Made by a program: the position numbers and the translations under genes
The notes under the pieces: generated by a model
What the model saw: the letters and a program-made list of their open reading frames with translations, nothing else
Told to the model about the DNA's origin: nothing
Database searches by the model: none
Shown here: in pieces, positions 53,525-61,620 of the stretch
How the letters are laid out: the number at the start of each line of letters is the position of its first letter
Numbering within the stretch: the stretch's first letter is position 1
Source: Blautia sp. MSJ-9
GTDB taxonomy: Bacteria > Bacillota > Clostridia > Lachnospirales > Lachnospiraceae
Direction: 5' to 3'
DNA length: 64,000 nucleotides
Assembly: GCF_018919065.1 (NCBI RefSeq)
Contig: NZ_JAHLQG010000053.1
Location: 1-64,000 of the forward strand

Positions 53525-54364
53525 TTACTTCGCATAGATTCTCTTATCTTTAATTTCTACTTTGCCTTCCTTCATCAGATGTCCGATGGCACGTTTGAAT
53601 GCACCTTTGCTCAGGCCAAATTCTCTCTGGATGACTTCCGGTGATGCTTTATCATCGAATGGAAGAACACCGGCAAATTCATTGATAACTTCAAGAACAT
53701 TCTCTGCATCCTCATTGATCTGCAGATATGCTTTCTGGCGGTCTGTAACGTTCATTTTTCCGTCTTCTTTTACTTCGCTGACACGCAGTTCCAGAATCTT
53801 GCCCGGACGGTATTTTCCCTTGGCTTCTCGTGCAGGGATCAGTGCGGAATATTTGTCATCAACAGCTACGAATACACCGAATTTGTCGCTGATCTCATAG
53901 ACACGCCCCTTTACCATATCTCCTACTACATAAGGAGTTCTGGTGGAAAGGTAGTGATAAACCTTCATAGTTGCGCAAAGGCGGCTGCTCTTGTCGATAT
54001 AGAGCGCTACCAGTACATCTTCGCCTTCTCTTACTTTCAGAGTCTGCTCATGATATGGAAGCAGGAGGTCTTTTTCCAGTCCCCAGTCAAGGAAAGCACC
54101 GATTCTGGTTACCTGAGATACTTTCAGAACTGCTGTCTGGCCTACCTGAAGTTTTGGCTCTTTTGTTGTTGCAATGAGACGGTCCTGAGAATCTTTGTAA
54201 ATAAATGCTTCGATGCTGTCGCCCTCTTTTGTTCCTTCCGGAACCTGTTTGGACGGAAGAAGTACACGGTTCTTTGCATCCGCATGCATATCCTCACCAA
54301 GATATACACCAAAATCTACGGACTTTACTACTGTTAATTTCTGTTTTTTTCCTAACTCTATCAT
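53525..54364 (-). CDS. cvfB: CvfB-family S1 RNA-binding protein
   Basis: This 279-residue protein has an N-terminal S1-like segment (VVKSVDFGVYLGE), a second S1 (VTRIGAFLDWGLEKDLLLPYHEQ), a third (GRVYEISDKFGVFVAVDD) and a C-terminal winged helix (SPEVIQREFGLSKGAFKRAIGHLMKEGKV), the layout of CvfB, which binds RNA and affects virulence-gene expression in staphylococci. The role here is unknown. It is about 140 bp upstream of dnaE. Confidence 0.92.
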   Translation of the reverse strand: MIELGKKQKLTVVKSVDFGVYLGEDMHADAKNRVLLPSKQVPEGTKEGDSIEAFIYKDSQDRLIATTKEPKLQVGQTAVLKVSQVTRIGAFLDWGLEKDLLLPYHEQTLKVREGEDVLVALYIDKSSRLCATMKVYHYLSTRTPYVVGDMVKGRVYEISDKFGVFVAVDDKYSALIPAREAKGKYRPGKILELRVSEVKEDGKMNVTDRQKAYLQINEDAENVLEVINEFAGVLPFDDKASPEVIQREFGLSKGAFKRAIGHLMKEGKVEIKDKRIYAK

Positions 54365-54388
54365 ATAATCTCCATTTCTGTTGTGTTA

Positions 54389-54793
54389 TTAAAGAGAATC
54401 TAAAACTGTGCCATACTGTTTCAGAACATTTTCCTTCATCTTTTGAAAGCAGGGAATATACTCTTTCAAAATTATCTTTACCAAATCTTCAGCTGCTTTT
54501 TTATCATATATATGTGTCATATCATTGCGGGATTTCAGCATAGAAAGCCATGTGTCCTCATCAATAAAATCATATACAAAATACGCTGCTTTTAAAATCT
54601 CTCTTGGGGAACCTGTATTCGCTACGCTGTTTCCTTCATATTTGAGAAGTTCCTTTAGAACTTTCCATCCCAACTCAAATTGAATGGAAAATTTATCAAT
54701 AATTCCACTTACAATAAACTCATTATTGATATCTTCATCTTTCGCTCTTTCTAAAACATTCAGATGTGAAACAAAGTTATCAAACTTTTTCAT
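54389..54793 (-). CDS. HEPN-like nucleotidyltransferase-substrate-binding protein
   Basis: This 134-residue helical protein (HI0074/NtrS-type, HEPN-like) begins MKKFDNFVSHLNVLERA. The region IVSGIIDKFSIQFELGWKVLKELL and the RNDMTHIYD motif (RxxxxH-like, about residue 95) match the family. It starts inside the preceding MNT gene (14-bp overlap). In HEPN/MNT pairs this is the RNase-like toxin, held inactive by the MNT partner through adenylylation. Confidence 0.85.
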   Translation of the reverse strand: MKKFDNFVSHLNVLERAKDEDINNEFIVSGIIDKFSIQFELGWKVLKELLKYEGNSVANTGSPREILKAAYFVYDFIDEDTWLSMLKSRNDMTHIYDKKAAEDLVKIILKEYIPCFQKMKENVLKQYGTVLDSL

Positions 54794-55082
54794 AAAGAAC
54801 GATCCCCTCTTTCTTAATCGACAGCAGCAATTTTTCATCTATCTGCTTACCCAGATCCACAATATCAAAATCCAATAATGTAGAAGTAGTATCTTTGACA
54901 TCTAAGGTAAAACCTGTAATATTCCCATCTTTAACCGCCAGATCAATATCACTGGCACGATAAAAATCACCTCTTGCTCTTGATCCAAACAAAATCACCT
55001 TTTTTACCTGATATTTATCTGCAAGATTTCTGATCTCATCAATTACAATTGGCTTTATTCCTGTTTTTTCTAACTTTTCCAT
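54780..55082 (-). CDS. MNT-type minimal nucleotidyltransferase
   Basis: This 100-residue protein has the nucleotidyltransferase motif ILFGSRARGDFYRASDIDLAV (GS...DxD), then a short alpha/beta tail. It overlaps the HEPN-like gene by 14 bp. The pair is a HEPN/MNT (type VII) toxin-antitoxin candidate, with this protein the modifying antitoxin. Confidence 0.87.
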   Translation of the reverse strand: MEKLEKTGIKPIVIDEIRNLADKYQVKKVILFGSRARGDFYRASDIDLAVKDGNITGFTLDVKDTTSTLLDFDIVDLGKQIDEKLLLSIKKEGIVLYEKV

Positions 55083-55186
55083 TTTTATTATCTTACCTTT
55101 CTGCCAGGTAGTTTTTCTACTCTATCATGTATTATTTTGAAATACTATAATACTGGAGCTTTACATTTCAGTATAACACAAATAAT

Positions 55187-55209
55187 AAAGGCGGCACAAT
55201 GCCGCCTTT
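55187..55209 (-). terminator. terminator of the esterase gene
   Basis: A perfect 9-bp stem AAAGGCGGC/GCCGCCTTT with a 5-base loop, 20 bp past the esterase stop (55229). Confidence 0.85.
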
Positions 55210-55228
55210 GTATTTTTATTATCTTATT

Positions 55229-56050
55229 TTACTTCATACTTTCTATCCATTTGCACGCCAGCTCCATCCATGACTGACATTCTTTTTGTATACATCCTCC
55301 ATCTTCATGGCTTGTCTCTTCGCTTGCCAGACTAAGACCATGTCCACCTACCGGATAAAGGTGCATTTCCACCGAAACTTTAAATTTCCGCAGTGCATTG
55401 AAAAACAATAAAGAATTTTCTACAGGAACGCAGTCATCTGTTACTGTATGCCATAAGAATGTCTGTGGCGTATCTGCAGATACCTGAAGTTCCAGAGACT
55501 GTTCTTTTCTCTTATCCGCATCATTATAATCATCTCCTAACAGACATTCAAAAGATCCTGTATGTGCAAATTCCCCGGAAGTAATAACCGGATAGCTTAA
55601 GATCATACCGTTTGGTTTTACCATCTCAGAAGTTACCCCAAGTGTCTCTGCAATAAAGCTTTTCTTCCAGAAAACACCAAGACTTGCAGCAAGATGTCCT
55701 CCTGCTGAAAATCCCTGCAAAATAATCTTGTCTGTATTAATATGAAATTCTTCTGCATGTTTTCTCAAAAATGCTACTGTTTTTGCCAGCTGCAAAAGTG
55801 CCAGCGGATATCTGGCAGGCTCTACGCTATAACGCAGGATCACTGCATGATATCCCTTTGCCAGATATTGCATGGCAATTGGTTCTGCTTCTCTGTCGGA
55901 AGTCATGGAATAGCCACCACCCGGGCAGATCACAACTACCGGACGCTTTCTGTTAATATGCATTTCAATGGAATTATCCAGAAAATATGTATACAGGTCT
56001 GCTGTTTGTTTATATCCGGTTATAGATATTTCTATTTTTTTATATATCAT
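55229..56050 (-). CDS. alpha/beta hydrolase, esterase/acetylhydrolase type
   Basis: This 273-residue protein is of the BD-FAE/esterase-lipase class. The oxyanion motif is VVICPGGGYSMTSDREAEP (HGGG-like, about residue 45) and the nucleophile elbow ILQGFSAGGHLAASLG (Ser about residue 125). DDCVPVEN carries a likely catalytic Asp and VGGHGLSLA the His. No signal peptide. Such enzymes often remove acetyl groups from plant-derived sugars; this is family knowledge. The ATG at 56050 (GGAGG upstream) is preferred over 56107, which lies beyond the araD terminator hairpin. Confidence 0.88.
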   Translation of the reverse strand: MIYKKIEISITGYKQTADLYTYFLDNSIEMHINRKRPVVVICPGGGYSMTSDREAEPIAMQYLAKGYHAVILRYSVEPARYPLALLQLAKTVAFLRKHAEEFHINTDKIILQGFSAGGHLAASLGVFWKKSFIAETLGVTSEMVKPNGMILSYPVITSGEFAHTGSFECLLGDDYNDADKRKEQSLELQVSADTPQTFLWHTVTDDCVPVENSLLFFNALRKFKVSVEMHLYPVGGHGLSLASEETSHEDGGCIQKECQSWMELACKWIESMK

Positions 56051-56068
56051 AAGTTCCTCCATATTTAT

Positions 56069-56105
56069 GAAAAGGGAAGAACTTACTTCAGGTTCTTCCC
56101 TTTTC
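56069..56105 (-). terminator. terminator of araD
   Basis: A perfect 14-bp stem, GAAAAGGGAAGAAC (56069-56082) with GTTCTTCCCTTTTC (56092-56105), lies between araD and the esterase gene. Confidence 0.8.
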
Positions 56106-56130
56106 ATATCTCTTATTTATATTTCATTGT

Positions 56131-56176
56131 TAAGTAGATAAAATCATCCGCTTCAATACCTGCTTGATCCGATTAA
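56131..56176. repeat. family R repeat, copy 1
   Basis: TAAGTAGATAAAATCATCC, then GCTTGATCCGATTAA a little further on. Similar stretches lie at 58681-58732 and 61575-61620. It is immediately downstream of the araD stop codon. Confidence 0.6.
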
Positions 56177-56179
56177 TTC

Positions 56180-56872
56180 TTATTTATTTCCCTGACCATA
56201 ATATGCATTTGCACCATGTTTTCTGTAGTAGTGCTTATCCTGCAGATCCTGTGGAGCAGGTTTTACCTGTGGGTTGATCATCTCGCAACGTGCTGCCATT
56301 TTTGCAACTTCTTCAAGAACTACTGCGTTATGTACTGCTTCGTGCGCATCTTTGCCCCATGCAAATGGTCCGTGGTTTTTGCAAAGCACTGCAGGTACTG
56401 CTTCATAATCTTTATCTTTGAACACATCTACGATCAGGAGTCCTGTGTTCTTCTCATATTCATCAAATTCTTTGCCTTCCAGACAACGTGCACATGGAAT
56501 TTCTCCATACATGTAGTCTGCATGTGTGGTTCCATAGCATGGAATTCCTCTTCCTGCCTGTGCCCAGCTTGTTGCCCATGAGGAATGTGTATGTACCACT
56601 CCACCGATATTCGGGAATGCTTTGTACAATTCCAGATGAGTTGCTGTATCAGAGGATGGGTTATATCTTCCTTCTACTTTATTTCCCTCCAGATCCATAA
56701 CGACCATGTCATCCGGTGTAAGTAAATCATAGTCTACTCCACTTGGTTTGATAACAAAAAGTCCTTTTTCTCTGTCGATTCCGCTGACATTACCCCATGT
56801 AAATGTAACAAGTCCGTATTTCGGAAGATCCATATTTGCTTTGTAAACTTCCTCTTTTAATTTTTCCAGCAT
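56180..56872 (-). CDS. araD: L-ribulose-5-phosphate 4-epimerase
   Basis: This 230-residue class II aldolase-family enzyme converts L-ribulose-5-phosphate to D-xylulose-5-phosphate. Visible are [21 protein letters not shown], the zinc-site [20 protein letters not shown] and [10 protein letters not shown] with the third His. The ATG at 56872 is chosen because AGGAGAAGG lies just before it; an upstream in-frame start would add nine Lys/Glu-rich residues. No other ara genes are in the window, so whether it serves arabinose or another pentulose cannot be told. Confidence 0.93.
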   Translation of the reverse strand: MLEKLKEEVYKANMDLPKYGLVTFTWGNVSGIDREKGLFVIKPSGVDYDLLTPDDMVVMDLEGNKVEGRYNPSSDTATHLELYKAFPNIGGVVHTHSSWATSWAQAGRGIPCYGTTHADYMYGEIPCARCLEGKEFDEYEKNTGLLIVDVFKDKDYEAVPAVLCKNHGPFAWGKDAHEAVHNAVVLEEVAKMAARCEMINPQVKPAPQDLQDKHYYRKHGANAYYGQGNK

Positions 56873-57049
56873 AGTTTCCTTCTCCTTTTGCTTTTTCAAT
56901 TATATTTTCTGCAACGATTTTCATATTCTTCCAGTTCTGTATTCCTGCACAATATCCCAACCGGAAAATATCCTGCTGTTACTTGCATTATATCACTTGT
57001 ACGGTACATGTACCAACTTGTATCTTTCTATAAACATCACGAAATAAAT

Positions 57050-57076
57050 GTTACTGTACACTCCGTGCACAGTAAC
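57050..57076. repeat. solo 27-bp palindromic module (family P)
   Basis: GTTACTGTACAC ... GTGCACAGTAAC, a 12-bp stem with one mismatch. It is almost identical to the terminal module of the element at 28496-28637. It lies between the thioesterase stop and the araD start. Confidence 0.75.
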
Positions 57077-57111
57077 AAATAAATACCGGGGTATCATTCC
57101 TACAAATTTCC

Positions 57112-57822
57112 TTATTTCTCCGCAAGCTCCACAATTGCATACGGCTTCCCCTTCTCATCATCCAGAGATACAACGACTTTCCCTGATTCCACTTTCGCCT
57201 TCGGCCAGATCATATCACCCAGCTTTGCCTGCATCTTATACTCTGCACGCATCTGATATACTCTGAAATCTTCCGGCAGGAAATCTTCTGCCATACAGAT
57301 ATACTGACAGTTGTTTACATGATGATTGGTATCAAGGTGATGCTTCTGCACTGTGAATGATTCCTGTGAAATCATATCATCCGGCAGTTTGATTTTTCTC
57401 GGTGCATAATCCATTTCCAGCTTTTCACTGAGTATGTAATTGTCTGTATCTGCAGGTGTCAGTCTCGCCGGAATTCCTGTACTGATGGCCAGATGTGTCC
57501 AGTTGGAGTTCGCCCAGGCAAGCTTCTTCCCATCCATTGTTTCTATGGTGAAATTACGCATACCCATGAAGCCTTTGAAATCATAAGGTGCTGTCGTGAT
57601 CCCGATTTCGGTTCCCATAGCAGGATATTCATCCACAATTACCTGCCAGGAAGAAAGAACCCACGCTCTGTCTCTTGCCTTCAGCACGTCTCCTCCAAGC
57701 CCGACCGACTCCGCATGAAATGTACAGCAATCCTGAAAATAATTCAAAACACCCGGTAATGTCAGTTTGCCGTTCTCACCTGTCTCACTATATCTGACTC
57801 TGCTGTTAAAACTGTAATTCAT
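57112..57822 (-). CDS. acyl-ACP thioesterase
   Basis: This 236-residue double hot-dog protein has an N-terminal domain starting YSFNSRVRYSETGENGKLTL and a second domain with HHLDTNHHVNNCQY, whose Asn/His are the catalytic pattern of plant-like FatA/FatB and bacterial acyl-ACP thioesterases. It releases free fatty acids from acyl carrier protein in the cytoplasm. It is a single gene with no fatty acid cluster nearby; a family P repeat module follows the stop. Confidence 0.92.
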   Translation of the reverse strand: MNYSFNSRVRYSETGENGKLTLPGVLNYFQDCCTFHAESVGLGGDVLKARDRAWVLSSWQVIVDEYPAMGTEIGITTAPYDFKGFMGMRNFTIETMDGKKLAWANSNWTHLAISTGIPARLTPADTDNYILSEKLEMDYAPRKIKLPDDMISQESFTVQKHHLDTNHHVNNCQYICMAEDFLPEDFRVYQMRAEYKMQAKLGDMIWPKAKVESGKVVVSLDDEKGKPYAIVELAEK

Positions 57823-57904
57823 TTTTTATGTCCTCTTTTCTTATGTCACTATGATTTTTTAATATACTTCGCTTCTATTATCTGAAAGTCATATAAACGC
57901 ATTT

Positions 57905-58192
57905 TTATATCTTTTGTTTTGGAACAAATTCAATCTTAAGACTCATTCCCATTCCTTCTGCCAGACGTTTTAAAAGATTTATAGATGGATTTCTTGTTCC
58001 ATTTTCCAGTTTACTGATGTCCGCCTGATTAATTCCGGTTCTTTTGGCCAGTTCATTTTGTGTCAGATTCTGAGAAGTCCTTGCATTGACAATAGCTCTG
58101 ATTACATCCATTTCCGGCTGGATTGCTTCATATTCTTTAACAAATTCCGGGTCCTGCATTTGCTGTTTTTTATACTCTTCAAATGTTTTCAT
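57905..58192 (-). CDS. higA: HigA-type XRE antitoxin
   Basis: This 95-residue protein has an XRE helix-turn-helix (ARTSQNLTQNELAKRTGINQADISKLE) in its second half, preceded by a helical segment as in HigA2-type antitoxins. Its start lies inside higB (14-bp overlap). It should neutralise HigB and, by binding the palindrome at 58562-58581, repress the operon. Confidence 0.92.
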   Translation of the reverse strand: MKTFEEYKKQQMQDPEFVKEYEAIQPEMDVIRAIVNARTSQNLTQNELAKRTGINQADISKLENGTRNPSINLLKRLAEGMGMSLKIEFVPKQKI

Positions 58193-58544
58193 TTTTCTCC
58201 ATCCTTTCTACAAAATCTTTACGTCTTACTCTTGCTTCCTGAATTTGTTCTATTGGTGTTTTTCTGGTCTTTTTCACAAAACCATTTGTTAATATTATCT
58301 TTCTCTCATAAATAAAAAAATATAAAACTCTTGTGATATCGCTTCCAAATTTACATCTTAACTCAAAAATCCCATCCCCCAAAGATTTACTATAAGATTC
58401 CCTTAACATGTTTCCCTTTTCTTCCAGAATTTCAATCATTCCTACTAATTTTGCCCGCATTTTTTTATCAAGAGAATTTAAAAACTCCTCTATGGGACAT
58501 TCTCCCCTTACAGTCTCATAAAAAATTATTTTAAATTTTTTCAT
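58179..58544 (-). CDS. higB: HigB-type RelE/ParE-superfamily toxin
   Basis: This 121-residue protein has the Gp49-like/HigB2 pattern: CPIEEFLNSLDKKMRAKLV, FELRCKFGSDITRVLYFF, and a conserved Lys-rich NGFVKKTRKTP segment. Family members cut mRNA at the ribosome. It comes first in the operon, the usual higBA order, with the antitoxin overlapping by 14 bp. The ribosome site AGAGG precedes the ATG. Promoter and operator lie directly upstream. Confidence 0.92.
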   Translation of the reverse strand: MKKFKIIFYETVRGECPIEEFLNSLDKKMRAKLVGMIEILEEKGNMLRESYSKSLGDGIFELRCKFGSDITRVLYFFIYERKIILTNGFVKKTRKTPIEQIQEARVRRKDFVERMEKNENI

Positions 58545-58558
58545 ACAATACCTCTTTT

Positions 58559-58587
58559 ATTTTATGGCATATATGCCATAATGTCAA
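58559..58587 (-). promoter_or_regulatory. higBA promoter with palindromic operator in the spacer
   Basis: TTGACA (58587-58582) and TAAAAT (58564-58559) are 17 bp apart. A perfect 20-bp palindrome, TTATGGCATATATGCCATAA (58562-58581), fills the spacer. Binding there would block RNA polymerase, so it is the likely HigA operator. Confidence 0.85.
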
Positions 58588-58680
58588 TGTTGTTTATATG
58601 TTGTTTTTCTTTTACAAATTTTCTTACTATACTATAGATTGGGAATTTTTCTGACAGAATTGCCAAGAATATATAAGTGA

Positions 58681-58732
58681 ATCAATCAAGCGAATAAAAT
58701 CATCCACTTCTCTACTTGCTTGATTCGGTTAA
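58681..58732. repeat. family R repeat, copy 2
   Basis: CGAATAAAATCATCC with TGCTTGATTCGGTTAA further on; it also carries ATCAAGC/GCTTGAT inverted arms. It occupies part of the gap 58588-58877 between higBA and the kinase gene, whose remaining content is the terminator at 58812-58849. Confidence 0.6.
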
Positions 58733-58811
58733 AAATATATTTTACAGTATACACTTTAATGCAAGGGCCTGCAATGCCAACCTTTCGACAAAATCTTGAA
58801 TCAGACAGCAT

Positions 58812-58849
58812 AAGGCATAAAACAGTTTTTATAAACTATTTTATGCCTT
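58812..58849 (-). terminator. terminator of the histidine kinase gene
   Basis: A perfect 11-bp stem AAGGCATAAAA/TTTTATGCCTT with additional internal pairing (AGTTT/AAACT), 29 bp past the kinase stop. Confidence 0.75.
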
Positions 58850-58877
58850 ATCTTTGTTCTACCTTATATCACTTACT

Positions 58878-61550
58878 TCACTTTGCCGCAAATGTAATCA
58901 TCACCTTAAACAGATCCCCATCCAGATACAGCTTAAACTCACCGCCTTGCAACTCTGTCAGGCTCTTTGCGATAGAAAGTCCCAGTCCGCTTCCTTCTGT
59001 ATTTCTTGCCACATCTCCTCTGATAAACCGTTCTGTCAGTTCATCCGCAGAGATATTCAAAGGCTGTGCTGAAATATTTTTCAGGGAAAAGGTTACTTTT
59101 TTATTTCTGTTACTGATCTCTGCGTAAACTCTGGTGCCCTCCATTGCGTACTTCACAACATTGCCGAATACATTTTCCAGCACACGCCACATTCTCTGAC
59201 CGTCTGCGTAGATAATGGACGGTTCGTCTGTGAAATGTACCATCATAGTCAGGTTCTTCTCCTGGAATTTCTCTTCAAATTCTCCGATCACCTGCTGCAC
59301 CATTTCCACAAAATCAATATCATTCATCTCCAGCTTGATGTTTCCGGTGCTTGCCTTGGATGCCTCTACCACATCCTCTGTGAGCACCTTCAGTCTCTGG
59401 GATTTCTCATCCAGGATGCGAAGATATTCCTGTATTTTCGGATCTGTCGGATTTTCCCGTTTCATCAGATCTACATAATTGATAATGGAAGTCAGAGGTG
59501 TTTTCAGGTCATGGGAAACATTTGTGATCAGCTCTGTCTGCATTCTTTCCTTTTTCAGGCTGTTCTCCACAGCAGCATCCAGACCACCTCCAATATTGTT
59601 GATATATTCTGCCATCACCTTCTGTTTTCCGGTAAGTGTATCTGTTTTGATCTTATATTGCAGTTCTCCATCGCTTATTTTTTTCAGACCATCCATAATA
59701 AGATCCAGTCCGTCCGCTTTTCTGATGGCGAAAATCATAACAGCCACATCTACAGCCATCAATGCCAGTAGGAATACTCCTGCACCACTGAATACGCAGC
59801 CGATGATCAGGAACTGCAAAAATAAAAATGCGCCTCCCACAAGCAGAACTTTTATTTTTTCTGCTGTATTTCTGGAAAAAGCTCTGGCAAAATCGGCAAG
59901 CTTCCCACTGCATTTTCCAATCCATTTCAGAACTGTTCTAATCAGACTGTTTTTCCATAAGGTTCCTGCTTTTATTCTTCTTACCAGGCTAAGATATCCG
60001 ATCAAAAACCATGCCATTGTATAAGTTCCACATATGAGGCAGGTAACAATCACTGTCACTACTGCATGACTGTAACCCAATGATGAGTTGGCGATCAAAG
60101 TTCCCGATATGATCATTCCTGCCAGCCATATACCGATCACTGCTCCTGCCGCGATTTCTGTATACCATCTGTCAAATCCATTCAGATAAATTTCTTCATC
60201 CTCCGGTTTCCTTCCTGCTGTCACAGTCAGCCACACCATACCGATCAGCCAGAGCACACTTCCGAAGATTGCTCCTGCCAGCATCGGAAACATAAGCTTT
60301 GAATATGTCTCATAGTTCTCTGCCTCATCAGCCATGGAATCTGCCACAGAAAATTTCGTATCAACCGAAACTGCAAATACAAAATCCTTTGTGTCAAAGC
60401 TCTGATCAATGGTATGATTCCACAACTGCAGATCTGCATCCGGAATATTTGTTACACACTCACTTAATTCCGGGTAAACAACTGCATATGCTTTTTCTTT
60501 AAATATTGTCTCAAGGTTCTGCTCCAGCTGCGAATAGCTGCTGTATGCTTTTCTGTTTGTATAGATTGTCTTTTTCTCTTTATCTGCGAAAAGATATGTG
60601 AGATTGGTACTCCCTTCCTCATAGTCTCCGGATGTCTGATATACTGACGTAAGTGATATGGCACAGTCACTGACATTTATATCATCCTGAACAGCTCTGA
60701 TACAGTCCAGGACCTTTGCCAGTTCACTGTAGGCATCCTCAAGTTTTCCATTCCATTCCGTACTGGAATTGACTGCATCCGGAAGACTTTCCGCACCCTG
60801 GGGGTTAAATTTCTCTGTAAAACTCCATATCTCACAGAAATAAAACTCCGGATATTCTGTATTATGTTCTTTATCTGTAATACTTCCCAGACTTCGGTGA
60901 TCCGAATCACTCCAGTAGCCCAGTTCAATGGCAGCATCTATTTTCTGATTTTCTGTTTTTTCTGCAAATTTTGTCTCATAGGAAGCATCATACTCTTCCA
61001 TGATATCCTGATCATAATTAACCTTTAATGTCCCATCTGTCGCCAGTTTCTTAAAATCATTTAAAGCAAAATAATGACTGCTGCCATCCGAAGCCTTACA
61101 CTGGATAAACTGTCCTGTATTGCCAAAGCTTCCTCCATCATCATAGCGCTCTCCAACTCCTGCCCAGTCCTGCGCCCACTCCAGCAGATCTTTTACCGAA
61201 TATGCCACTCCGGATCCATTCTTAAAAGAAAGCTCACTCAACGAATCACGGTTGATTTCCTTTTCTTCAAACTCTGCCAGATCGATCACTGCCGATGAAC
61301 CTGCGTTTGTAAGATAATCTATATCCTCTTTTGCTGACAGACTTGCCAGAATATCCGTACTTCTGGAATTCAGACGTTCCCTGAATCCCTCTGACTGAAT
61401 ATAACTTTTCCCTCTGTCATCCAGACGAATCCCCGTCTGATAGATCATTACAAAAAATGCTGCACATATCACAGCCGCCACAGCTGCCAGATGTACGATT
61501 ATGATCCAGACCGCCTTGGCAGCATTGCTCCTGTATCCTTTTCCCTTCAT
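58878..61550 (-). CDS. sensor histidine kinase, large extracellular domain
   Basis: This is an 890-residue membrane sensor. A first span (about 13-35, VWIIIVHLAAVAAVICAAFFV) precedes an extracellular region of nearly 400 residues with no domain I recognise. Several spans follow (about 425-600), then a HAMP-like linker (MDGLKKISDGELQYKIKTDTL). HisKA has SHDLKTPLTSIINYVD (His about residue 668), and HATPase_c the N, G1 and G2 boxes (RVLENVFGNVVKYA, GSGLGLSIAKSL). It should phosphorylate the response regulator encoded 67 bp upstream. The VanS-like core gives no ligand. Confidence 0.93.
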   Translation of the reverse strand: MKGKGYRSNAAKAVWIIIVHLAAVAAVICAAFFVMIYQTGIRLDDRGKSYIQSEGFRERLNSRSTDILASLSAKEDIDYLTNAGSSAVIDLAEFEEKEINRDSLSELSFKNGSGVAYSVKDLLEWAQDWAGVGERYDDGGSFGNTGQFIQCKASDGSSHYFALNDFKKLATDGTLKVNYDQDIMEEYDASYETKFAEKTENQKIDAAIELGYWSDSDHRSLGSITDKEHNTEYPEFYFCEIWSFTEKFNPQGAESLPDAVNSSTEWNGKLEDAYSELAKVLDCIRAVQDDINVSDCAISLTSVYQTSGDYEEGSTNLTYLFADKEKKTIYTNRKAYSSYSQLEQNLETIFKEKAYAVVYPELSECVTNIPDADLQLWNHTIDQSFDTKDFVFAVSVDTKFSVADSMADEAENYETYSKLMFPMLAGAIFGSVLWLIGMVWLTVTAGRKPEDEEIYLNGFDRWYTEIAAGAVIGIWLAGMIISGTLIANSSLGYSHAVVTVIVTCLICGTYTMAWFLIGYLSLVRRIKAGTLWKNSLIRTVLKWIGKCSGKLADFARAFSRNTAEKIKVLLVGGAFLFLQFLIIGCVFSGAGVFLLALMAVDVAVMIFAIRKADGLDLIMDGLKKISDGELQYKIKTDTLTGKQKVMAEYINNIGGGLDAAVENSLKKERMQTELITNVSHDLKTPLTSIINYVDLMKRENPTDPKIQEYLRILDEKSQRLKVLTEDVVEASKASTGNIKLEMNDIDFVEMVQQVIGEFEEKFQEKNLTMMVHFTDEPSIIYADGQRMWRVLENVFGNVVKYAMEGTRVYAEISNRNKKVTFSLKNISAQPLNISADELTERFIRGDVARNTEGSGLGLSIAKSLTELQGGEFKLYLDGDLFKVMITFAAK

Positions 61551-61574
61551 AATTTTGTCCCTTTCCTTTGATTT

Positions 61575-61620
61575 TAAGTCAGACGGATAAAATCATCCGC
61601 TCCGTTACTTAATTCGATTA
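61575..61620. repeat. family R repeat, copy 3
   Basis: TTAAGTCAGACGGATAAAATCATCC, read as overlapping blocks, then TTACTTAATTCGATTAA. It fills the space between the response regulator stop and the kinase start, and its final TTA is the regulator's stop codon on the minus strand. As RNA it can fold CGGAT/ATCCG. Confidence 0.6.
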
